Position numbers and translations under genes: made by a program. Source: Liolophura sinensis (lineage: Eukaryota; Mollusca; Polyplacophora; Chitonida; Chitonidae). From it: a stretch of DNA of 64,000 bases. The notes below the pieces were generated by a model that saw only the letters and a program-made list of their open reading frames with translations, made no database searches and was not told where the DNA came from. Below are positions 21,020-30,316 of this stretch, in pieces. How positions within the stretch are numbered: position 1 is the stretch's first letter; each line of letters starts with the position of its first letter. The stretch is taken from contig NC_088296.1 of the NCBI RefSeq assembly GCF_032854445.1, positions 9,896,706-9,960,705 on the forward strand, in the 5' to 3' direction.

Positions 21020-22315
21020 ATGGAGAGTATAACCAGAACAGTGACGACAGTGTAATGGCTGGCAAATGGTCACATGTAACCAGTAAAACCAGAACAGTGA
21101 GGACAGTGTGGTAGCTGGCAAATGGTCACACGTAACCAGCAAAACCAGAGCAGTGACGACAGTGTGATAGCTGGCAAATGGTCACACGTCCCCAGTAAAA
21201 CCAGAGCAGTGACAACAGTGTGATAGCTGGCAAATGGTCACCCGTGACCAGTAAAACCAGAGCAGTGACGACAGTGTGATAGCTGGCAAATGGTCACACG
21301 TCACCAGTAAAACCAGAGCAGTGACGACAGTGTGATAGCTTGCAAATGGTCACATGTAACCAGTAAAACCAGAACAGTGAGGACAGTGTGGTAGCTTGCA
21401 AATGGTCACACGTAACCAGTAAAACCAGAACAGTGAGGACAGTGTGATAGCTTGCAAATGGTCACACGTAACCAGTAAAACCAGAGCAGTGAGGACAGTG
21501 TGGTAGCTTGCAAATGGTCACACGTAACCAGTAAAATCAGAGCAGTGACGACAGTGTGATAGCTTGCAAATGGTCACATGTATCCAGTAAAACCAGAGCA
21601 GTGACGACAGTGTGATAGCTTGCAAATGGTCACACGTAACCAGTAAAACCAGAGCAGTGACGACAGTGTGATAGCTGGCAAATGGTCACCCGTCACCAGT
21701 AAAACCAGAGCAGTGACGACAGTGTGATAGCTGGCAAATGGTCACATGTATCCAGTAAAACCAGAACAGTGACCACAGTGTGATAGCTGGCAAATGGTCA
21801 CACGTAACCAGTAAAACCAGAGCAGTGACGACAGTGTGGTAGCTTGCAAATGGTCACACGTAACCAGTAAAACCAGAGCAGTGAGGACAGTGTGATAGCT
21901 GGCAAATGGTCACATGTATCCAGTAAAACCAGAACAGTGACCACAGTGTGATAGCTGGCAAATGGTCACACGTATCCAGTAAAACCAGAGCAGTGACAAC
22001 AGTGTGATAGCTGGCAAATGGTCACATGTAACCAGTAAAACCAGAGCAGTGACGACAGTGTGATAGCTGGCAAATGGTCACACGTATCCAGTAAAACCAG
22101 AGCAGTGACGACAGTGTGATAGCTGGCAAATGGTCACACGTATCCAGTAAAACCAGAGCAGTGACAACAGTGTGATAGCTGGCAAATGGTCACACGTAAC
22201 CAGTAAAACCAGAGCAGTGACGACAGTGTGATAGCTGGCAAATGGTCACACTTATCCAGTAAAACCAGAGCAGTGACGACAGTGTGATAACTGGCAAATG
22301 GTCACACGTAACCGG
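21020..22315. repeat. 56-bp minisatellite, about 23 copies, inside a dispersed repeat
   Basis: The unit reads GGCAAATGGTCACACGTAAC, CAGTAAAACCAGAGCAGTGA and CGACAGTGTGATAGCT, period 56 bp, with limited substitutions (T/G in ctTgc/ctGgc; AACC/ATCC). Single-copy versions of the same words flank other members of the family in this window. Sequence to the right (to ~22500) is the unexpanded remainder of the family. Confidence 0.95.
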
Positions 22316-22500
22316 TGAAATACGGCCTCTTCTCAGTTTAGCTGTCAGAAGTTTACTCTACCTGTTCAATGTAAATGCATAAACAGCAGCAAAATTGCAC
22401 GCCCCCTAGCACCATGACTTAAGTAGAATTAGATAAAAACGATGCTGTTATGTTAATTGCAATTCATTAAACGTAGCTCGTTTAGAATTAGTCAACATGC
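22316..22500 (-). repeat. Remainder of the dispersed repeat family that bears the minisatellite
   Basis: Contains ACCGGTGAAATACGGCCTCT, AATGTAAATGCATAAACAGC and CCCCCTAGCACCATGACTTA. These words recur, in either orientation, near 23.2, 24.8, 29.2, 31.7, 32.3, 36.4, 36.7 and 45.9 kb. Confidence 0.7.
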
Positions 22501-22540
22501 TGTGTTGTCATTACATTTCACATACAATAACACGCCAGAT

Positions 22541-22720
22541 CGTTATTTAATTATTTATTTCATTGGTGTTCTACGCAGTCCTCGAGAATATTTCACTTAT
22601 ACAACGGCGCCCAGCATTATGGTGGGAGGAAACCGGGTACAGCCCGTTGGATACCCACGACCATCCGCAGGTTGCTGCCGACCGTACCCCGTATGGCAGG
22701 ATAGGAAGCCAGCATGAGCT
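22541..22720 (-). mobile_element. 5'-truncated SINE, family 1
   Basis: The tail is TTATTTATTTCATTGGTGTT; the body runs through GCCCAGCATTATGGTGGGAG and ends at GGAAGCCAGCATGAGCTG, lacking the tRNA-like head. Confidence 0.8.
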
Positions 22721-22849
22721 GTTGGTAAAGTTTACATCAAAACATACAGCTATATCGGATGCTTAAGGTTAATTAATTTACGCACGAAGTGTGCAGTGTT
22801 AATCACAAAAGAAGACCTTGTGAATGGTCGAAGGATAGATTCTAAGTCA

Positions 22850-23085
22850 TTTATTTATTTATTTATTTGATTGGTGTTTTACGCCGTACTCAAGAATATT
22901 TCACTTAAACGACGCAGGCCAGCATTATGGTGAGAGGAAACAGGGCAGAGCCCTGGGGAAACCCACAACCATCCGCAGGTTGTTGGAAAACCTTCCCACA
23001 TACGGTCGGAGAGGAAGACAGCAAGACTTGAACTCACAGCGATCGCATTGGTGAGAGGCTCCAGGGTCATTACGCGGCGCTCGTA
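22850..23085 (-). mobile_element. SINE, family 1, near full length
   Basis: The tail is (ATTT)n, then GATTGGTGTTTTACGCCGTA, the body, and a partial head ending near GGGTCATTACGCGGCGCTCG. There is a small internal deletion near the AGACAGCAAGACTTG segment. Confidence 0.85.
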
Positions 23086-23154
23086 GACCCAAAGTACTTA
23101 GCTACGTTGTATGATGGGGATCAAATAAATGACACGTTAGATCCTAGTGAGGCG

Positions 23155-23405
23155 TTTTTTTTTCTGGACCATTGACGTCTGAAAAAATTGTATTTAACAT
23201 CACTACACATTTTTTTTTACCCAATTCTGTTTAAGCCATGGTGCTAGGGAGCGTGTATACTGATGCTATTTATGCATTTATATGAACAGTTAGAATCAAA
23301 ACCTGACTGAGGTGAACTGACAAAAGAGACTTTTTTCACTGGTTACGTGTGACCATTTGCATGCTATCGCACTTTCTTCGCTACTCTGGTTTTATTCTTT
23401 ATTAT
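23155..23405 (+). repeat. Dispersed repeat family copy, unexpanded
   Basis: Holds TTTAAGCCATGGTGCTAGGG, CCTGACTGAGGTGAACTGAC, GGTTACGTGTGACCATTTGC and CGCTACTCTGGTTTTATTC. This is the single-copy (opposite strand) form of the 56-bp minisatellite unit plus its flanks. Confidence 0.75.
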
Positions 23406-23807
23406 GTCCATCATAATTATATTCTACTGTTGGATTTTTGGAAGATCATATATCTTGGACAAGTTGGGTAGTTTTCAAGTTCTCGGCGAAGGAAGGTCGA
23501 TAATTAATTCTTTCATATGTAAATTATTTAGAATTATTAAGATTTTCTTATTAATAATCATTTTCGGGTCTGTCCTCAGTTTCACATAGGATTTTCTCTC
23601 GTGGTCAGTTTTGTTTAAAATAACTGGTGCAATGTCCTTGTCTGCAGGAAGAATGATATTTGAAGTGTTATCCTTAATTTATATTTTATTGCACTTCTTT
23701 CTTTGTATATTTCTCCAGTTATGTGTATGGTTGATGACTCTCCAAAGTGTCTCTAAATTTGTCTCAATCCTGTTGCCTTGATAGCTGTCAGGTTTGAAAC
23801 AAAATTT

Positions 23808-24004
23808 GCGGTCGCTGTGAGTTCAAGTCCAGCTTATGCTGACTTTCTCTCCGGCCGTACGTGGGAAGGTCTGTTAGCTACTTACGGATGGTCGTGGGGT
23901 TCCCTCGGGCTCTGTCCGGTTTCCTCCCATCATAATACTGGCCGGCGTCGTATAAGTGAAATATTCTGAAGTAAGGTGTAAACACCAATCAAATAAATAA
24001 ATAA
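23808..24004 (+). mobile_element. 5'-truncated SINE, family 1
   Basis: Starts at GGTCGCTGTGAGTTCAAGTC, inside the tRNA-like head, and ends with GTAAACACCAATCAAATAAA and an AAAT tail. Confidence 0.85.
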
Positions 24005-24289
24005 AGGAAACAAAATTCACCACCGAAGCCTCAGTGTCCAAATAACTGATAGACTACTAATCATGTAATAGTTTGAGGAGGTGGTAATTCCATATTTAAC
24101 GTATTTTATGTATTTAACGTCAGTAAACTTCATCAGAAATGGGTTCACATGTGCACAAAGAAAATCAAAAGTCTGTCTATCCACAGTTCCTTAGAGCCGT
24201 CTTTTAATAAATGGAGCACTGGGGTAACATTCTGGACCGGACTGAAAACCGAAATATTCCATGAGTTACAAAAAAAAAAAAGAACAAAA

Positions 24290-24710
24290 AAATGTCTTTC
24301 TTCTCCTCACCGGACAATTTCACAATATCCTACTTCCGACATCCATTTACAACGTTTTAATGTTGTTGTATGTTAGATGCAAGGACCGGACAATTTCACT
24401 CATCTCTACGGTACTAAAATGACGTCATATATCCTGCTTCTGACATCCCTTTACAATGTTTTAATGTTGTTGTATGTTAGATGTAAGGACCGGACAATTT
24501 CACTCATCTCTACGGTAATAAAATGACGTCATATATCCTACTTCCGGCATCCCTTTACAATGTTTTAATGTTGTTGTATGTTAGATGTATTGACCGGACA
24601 ATTTCACTCATCTCTACGGTACTAAAATGACGTCAAATATCCTACTGTCTACATCCATTTACAATGTTTTAATGTTGTTGTATGTTAAATGTAATGACAG
24701 TGCAGCATAC
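24290..24710. repeat. 104-bp direct repeats, about 4 units
   Basis: TTACAATGTTTTAATGTTGT starts at about 24347, 24451, 24555 and 24659. The units also share GACCGGACAATTTCACTCAT and AAAATGACGTCATATATCCT. The first and last units are partial. Confidence 0.85.
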
Positions 24711-24749
24711 TGAGTAATTCTAGACCAGTAACCAATAAAAGAAAAATTG

Positions 24750-25180
24750 CAATTAACGCCACTGCATTTTTGGTCTAATTCAGCTTAAGCCCTGGTGCTA
24801 GGGGGTCTGTGCATTTTTTCTGTTTGTATCCATTTACATGAACAATAAGAATAAAACCCTGACTGAGGTAAACTGACAAGAAGCCGTATTTGATCGGTTA
24901 CATGTGACCACAGGCAAGCTATCACGCTGTCGTCGGTGCTTTGGTTCTAGTCCATATGGTGTACGTCTATCACACTGTCATTGCTGTTTTGGATCTATGT
25001 TTGTGCTGTACGTCTATCATACTGTCGTCGCTGATCTGGATTTACTCTCTATGCTGTACGTCTGTCACATTGTCGTCGCTGCTCTGCTTTTACTCTCTGT
25101 GCTGTATTTCTGTCACTCGGTGGTCGCTGCTCTGGTTTTACTCTCTATGCTGTACGTCTATCCCATTGCACCTTCAAATA
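24750..25180 (+). repeat. Dispersed repeat family copy with ~60-bp internal minisatellite
   Basis: The flank has CTTAAGCCCTGGTGCTAGGG, CCTGACTGAGGTAAACTGAC and GGTTACATGTGACCACAGGC. Then about four units of GTACGTCTATCACACTGTCG and GCTCTGGTTTTACTCTCTAT follow (24925-25170). The frames are open by repetition; they do not look like a protein. Confidence 0.8.
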
Positions 25181-25499
25181 AGGTTACCAAGAGTTCAAAG
25201 TTTCTCACTGGTTACAATGACGTGTTACAGGCAGATCACGTGGTCTCTTGACAAAGCACATAATGTACAGTTGTTAGGCAGTAAAGACAAATAGCATGTC
25301 GGATGGTTTGTTTACACTCATGAGGGTATCTACGAACTTTTAAAATATATGTTTCTACCGGTGAGATAAGACGGAATGCGTAAATTCCAAAACAACGGTT
25401 AGGATTATTCCTTTTATCGAGGAGACTCTTACCGGTACTCGAGGAGCCCCGTAAAAGAAACTTCAAGAAGATGGTGTCTTAAGTTCCAAAACTCTCGAA

Positions 25500-25893
25500 G
25501 AGAAGGACAACGACAATGCAGCTTTCATTGTATCACTTTATGGTAACCATTACCTGACCGATAAACCACAGCTCCTGAAGCCCGATGAGTTGAAACAAGA
25601 GCGGGAATAGATCCTAGACCCTTTAAAAGAAAGACAACAGCAATGTAGCTTTCTTCGTGTCACTTGATGGCAACCCTTACCCGTCTGACAAACCTCGGCC
25701 CCTGAAGCTCACTGATAAGCGAATGGCCCGTACTACCAAGCACAGAAGGGAAAACCTAAGGAGAGTGAAGAGGACGGTCAACCAGACAGTGGCCCAGCGC
25801 GGGCAAGCCAAAGAAGATCAGCGTTGGATGAACACAGAGCGACTGGTGATAAACATGGACAGGTCCGCGAGGAATCGTTTGCAAAGCCACTAG
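25500..25893 (+). pseudogene. Coding-like remnant with a duplicated ~100-bp unit, unrecognised
   Basis: Two diverged copies of one unit are arranged in tandem. The first reads KDNDNAAFIVSLYGNHY...TDKPQLLKP and ends at a TAG near 25608. The second reads KDNSNVAFFVSLDGNPY...SDKPRPLKLTDK and continues into a basic, Arg/Gln-rich tail to a TAG at 25891-25893. The protein-level match is clear but moderate, there is no visible start, and I do not recognise a family. It could be a decayed exon or an old transposon piece. It lies between two oppositely oriented minisatellites. Confidence 0.35.
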
Positions 25894-26254
25894 GGGAACA
25901 GGAAGTAGGTGGCGCGATTCTATAAAGGGAAGAGTATCGAACCTACGCATGCCTATAGAGGCGATATACGATAGCGACGTTATACGGACTACAGCATGCA
26001 TATGTAAATACAATGTATACAACATTTCTAAAAGAATACTAAGAATAAAAGTCCATGACCATTCAAAAATATGAAATAGAACACTGGACGGCAACTGCAT
26101 TCAGGATGCGGGAGAGTCTTCAACAGTATAGTGGACCAATGACCAAGATCATCAGATTTTTATACACGGGGTGTGTGTAGGCGTGTTAATGCCATGTAGA
26201 TATTAACGGACAATTCAGTTGCGAAGAACTGTTTCGATGATTTGTTTATTAAGA

Positions 26255-27062
26255 TACTATAAACGACGTACAGTATAGAGAGTAAATCCCGAGCAGCGAC
26301 GACAGTGTGGTAGACGTACAGCATAGAGAGTAAATCCAGAACAGCGACTACAGTGTAACTGAAGTACAGCATGAAGACTAAAACCAGGGCAGCGACGTGT
26401 GATAGACGTACAGCACAGACATAGATCCAAAACAGCAATGACAGTGTGACAGACGTACAGCATAGAGAGTAGGACCAGAGCAGCGACGACAGTGTGATAG
26501 ACGTACAGCACAGAGAGTAAAACCAGAGCAGCGGCGACAGTTTGATAGACGTACACCATAGAGAGTAAGACCAGAGCAAGGACGACAGTGTGATATGCGT
26601 ACAGCATAGAGAGTAAATCCAGAACAGGGATGACAGTGTGATAGACGCACGGCACAAAGAGTAAAACCAGAGAAGCGATGACAGTGTGATAGGCGTACAG
26701 CATAGAGAGTAGGACCAGAGCAGCGACGACAGTGTGATAGACGTACAGCACAGAGAGTAAAACCAGAGTAGCGGCAACAGTTTGATAGATGTACAGCACA
26801 AACATAGATCCAAAACAGCAATGACAGTGTGATAGACGTACAAGCATAGAGAGTAGGACCAGAGCAGCGACGACAGTGTGACAGACGTGCAACATAGACA
26901 ATAAATCTAGAGCAGCGACGACAGTGTGATAGGCGTACAGCATAGACAATAAATCCAGAGCACCGACGACAGTGTGATAGACGTACACCATAGAGAGTGA
27001 GACCAGAGCAGTGACGACAGTGTGATAGACGTACACCATAGAGAGTGAGACCAGATCAACGA
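26255..27062 (-). repeat. ~60-bp minisatellite, about 13 copies, inverted relative to 24.9-25.2 kb
   Basis: Units of GTACAGCATAGAGAGTAAAA, CCAGAGCAGCGACGACAGTG and TGATAGAC have a period of about 60 bp. This is the reverse complement of the array at 24.93-25.17 kb and related to the 56-bp array at 21.0-22.3 kb. Long open frames on the minus strand are products of the period being divisible by three. Confidence 0.93.
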
Positions 27063-28489
27063 CATTATTACACATGTACTATATATACAAAAAGGCGCTC
27101 CCAAAATACCCACCATACAAAAATTTTTAATGTCTTTCTCTTTAAAGAAAAATCGAATAAAATATTGACGACCACATTTACAAGTATCTTTTCGCAATCT
27201 TATGCGCACATTGTGACACCTCTGAAAAGTTTTTTCTTAATAAATATTGCTCACACACTCAATCCAGGGGTCAAAATAATAATAAAAGAATCCTTTTACC
27301 TGTCTCTTTGGCTCCTTACCTGTATATTTTTGAACTGGTTTTCCGAATTCCACCAGTCCATACAGGTTATCTATTTTCATTTGTTTCTCATTGATTCTCA
27401 TTTCCAGAGAGGGTAAATAAAAAAACAATAAATAGTATTTGTAAACGTGACTTTTTGTTCCTATTCACGGAAAAGAATCAGGCCATATGATCGACGGCAC
27501 ATATTAAATATTGTAATTTTGTGTCTAATTGTATCCAACTACATCCAACAACAACATGTTTTGCTGTGGTTCTTGTACTTTCGGCAAAAAGAACAAAGCG
27601 TGCGCCCTTCCTTCAGTACCAGCCACGGCCTCTCTTTGTATCAGTCACGGCCTCTCCGTTGTTGTTGTACTAGCCTTCATTAAACCTAAAGACCGTTTTC
27701 TTTTTTGCGATATTGGACTCGATGTCATTCAGCGTGCCCGTTTATGTTGCACTCGGAACACTCTGGGTTCCTCGTTCACATGCTCCGCCGTGACCGCGCC
27801 AACTGGCGACTGGGCGAAAGACCACCATGGCTGATTGTTCCTGCTGACTTTCTGTTTCAAAAGCCTGATATTATTACATTTCACTGTTGCATTTACATGT
27901 ATTGCGTGTTCGTTTGACATGTCTGCCCTGCTTAGTGAATCATACTACGTTGCTACGCTCTTTCTGATGATATCAGTTACCTGTGTGCTTACCGCTCACG
28001 CAAGCTTCGGGTTACTGTTAAATTCTTTAGTTTTGAGACAAAGCTTTGATTAAAATTATATCTTCTTCTCTCGTATTCAGTGTTTGCTATCTTCAGAAAC
28101 ATAAAATGCCTAATTTTTCTCACGTCGCATGCGACAGATAGATTTTATTTTTACTCGTCACACGCGAAAACCACTGGGCGGCGACAGTTGTACACCCGAT
28201 TGTTTCGAACCCTGTCGATCTGATGTTTGTTTGATGGTAACACGTTAGTGTGGTTATTTAAGCCATGGAACACTTTTCCCAGCTTCAACCATATGTCAGT
28301 CGTAAACAGTAGTTTTCAGAGAGTGAAATCGATCTGATTTGTTAATGAGGAAGTTTTCAAATGACTGAAGAGAATACGACGTGAACTGCTGGTGGAAGAA
28401 CGTTCTACAAATGGCCCGGAATGAAAAGTCTAAAATATTGTTTGGGAAACGTTAAAAAAAGATGTGGAGAAAAAGATCTAAAATAGAAG
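27063..28489. other. No gene seen
   Basis: AT-rich sequence, with a slightly GC-richer stretch at 27.6-27.85 kb. Open frames occur but none has recognisable motifs or splice support. Confidence 0.4.
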
Positions 28490-28646
28490 TGGATGGGTTT
28501 TCTCCAAACACTAACTATCGGTTGGCATTCCGTACCTGTGACATTGTTAGAGGGTCAATTTTAAAAAAGATCATATAAATAGCAAAAAATTTGTTTTCTT
28601 CACGTGGTAGCAGTTATTTTTAATTCCCCCACCCATCAAAAGGGCA

Positions 28647-28786
28647 GGGGCCAGTTTCATGAAGACTATACTTAGTGTTAAGAAGCCCTTAACTGAGTAC
28701 ACATTATATTTCTACAAGAAACGTTGCCATGATATTTTCGGGGTTACTTAGCTAAATGAGCTTCGTGAAACCGGTCACAGGTCACG
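28647..28786. mobile_element. Short inverted-repeat (MITE-like) element; second copy at about 38626-38765
   Basis: The left end GGGGCCAGTTTCATGAAG and the right end GAGCTTCGTGAAACCGGTC form imperfect terminal inverted repeats about 140 bp apart. It is present at the matching place in both duplication units, so it inserted before the duplication. Confidence 0.6.
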
Positions 28787-29831
28787 ATGTAGATTGTTAC
28801 ACCTCAGATTACAGCTCTTATAATGTAGTGAAACAAATCGGAGGGTGTTTTGCTTTCTATATATTGGGATACACACTGTATCCCATGTAACCGGTTTATC
28901 TTTGCTCTACAGATTAAATCTATAAACGTCTCCAATGGTGGCAAACTGACTTTGAATACTGCAGAAGAATCTGTTTTCCAAAACTCTGGTTTCTGTCAGA
29001 TGCCTCAAGTCTGAGAATAAATGTTAAAATAAAAACACTACAAGTTTTCGTCAGCTTAAACTAAATATTGTTTTAAATATGCTCACATACATAGGCCTAA
29101 GACTACATGTCGAATTCAACATGAAATTATTTTATTTAAGGAAGTATCTGATCCACGCTGGTACGGAAGACATATTCTCAATTTGCCCAAGGGCTTTATT
29201 CTAAATTTTCATATAAATACATAAATAGTAGCAAATTACATGCCCCTTAACTCAATGGCTTAAGCAATGTCACGTCAAAAATCCAACGATGGTAATTGCA
29301 ATTCTTCTGACATCACTTGTCTTAAATTTACTCTAGACAGTTCCTTCATGTACGCTGCAAGACTTTGTTTCCTCATTAAGCTCACAAGAAGTGAATGAGT
29401 TTTAAAGTGGCATGATGTTATAGCCGTAATAACTTTCTGTAAGCAATCATAAGGCCTTGTCTCGAATTTCATACTGAGCCTGTTAGAGGCAGTCAGGAGG
29501 AGTAAGGAAGGGAAGACGACGGGGGAGGGGACGATATAACATTACCACTATAGTTATTACTTCTGGGCCACTGCGTCAGCCCAGGTAACTCTTATAGTCA
29601 TCAACTTGTACTCATCATCTTAAACTCATCAACTTATCAGGTATCAGTATATATGTACTCCTTACACACGCATGCGTGTAAAGTATTATTGGAAACAAGT
29701 CTTAAAAGTTTTTTCCTTTTTTGATAACACTTCCTGCCTCATCATCATGACCCAAGTGACCTCGGCTTTGTTCAAGACTTTTCTAAAAAAATTTATGCTG
29801 GTGGCATTGATGTAAAGCGAACGTAGAGAGC

Positions 29832-29843
29832 GGCGCATGCGCA
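29832..29843. promoter_or_regulatory. NRF1-like palindrome upstream of receptor copy A
   Basis: GGCGCATGCGCA fits the NRF1-type GCGCAtGCGC core and lies about 400 bp before the start codon. The same 12 bases occur at 39778-39789 before copy B. Function is inferred only. Confidence 0.35.
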
Positions 29844-30237
29844 ATAAGGAGTATTAGGTATATACCTTACAATCTCAGTAAACATGACTCTTAAGTAAAG
29901 CATGTTAGTGTTAAGCCACACTCATAGAAGGGAAACATGCAGTCCTGTTATACGTGGTTGTTACTGAGGTATCATAGACCACCATGTTGTACAGGCAGAA
30001 ATACACTAAGGCAGCTCACGGTTCATGACAAAGTCCACGGTACTCCATACATTGAAAGCGGCAGTGGATTTATTTTTGCCTCGACAAGGAAGGTAACATC
30101 TTAAAACCCATAACGCAATTAATTAAATATTGGGGCTGCGGGATAGGCACACACACATAGGTAATAGGCTGTATGTGGCTGTGAAGATCTAAAGAATTTC
30201 AAAAGGAAGAACTCGGAAAATCCGACAGCAGACAACC

Positions 30238-30316
30238 ATGGAATGTCAGACACTCCCAAGAAACTGGGAACAGGTTTTGATTTCACTGGTCATTCTGACG
30301 GCCATATGTATCACAG
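30238..30316 (+). CDS. Receptor A exon 1: signal peptide
   Basis: ATG at 30238, donor gtgagt after 30316, phase 1. It encodes a short polar N-terminus and a hydrophobic core, typical of a secretory signal. Start chosen because the same ATG and frame are kept in copy B. Confidence 0.82.

Noticed and set aside
21020-22315. CRISPR-like array
   Set aside because: Units are contiguous 56-bp repeats without unique spacers, in a eukaryotic genome with spliced genes; this is a minisatellite.
24904-25294. Plus-strand open frames of ~115 codons
   Set aside because: Same reason: the four-unit array of the same minisatellite read on the other strand.
26257-27075. Long minus-strand open frames of 147-272 codons
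   Set aside because: They arise because the ~60-bp minisatellite has a period divisible by three; the product is a low-complexity repeat with no motifs.
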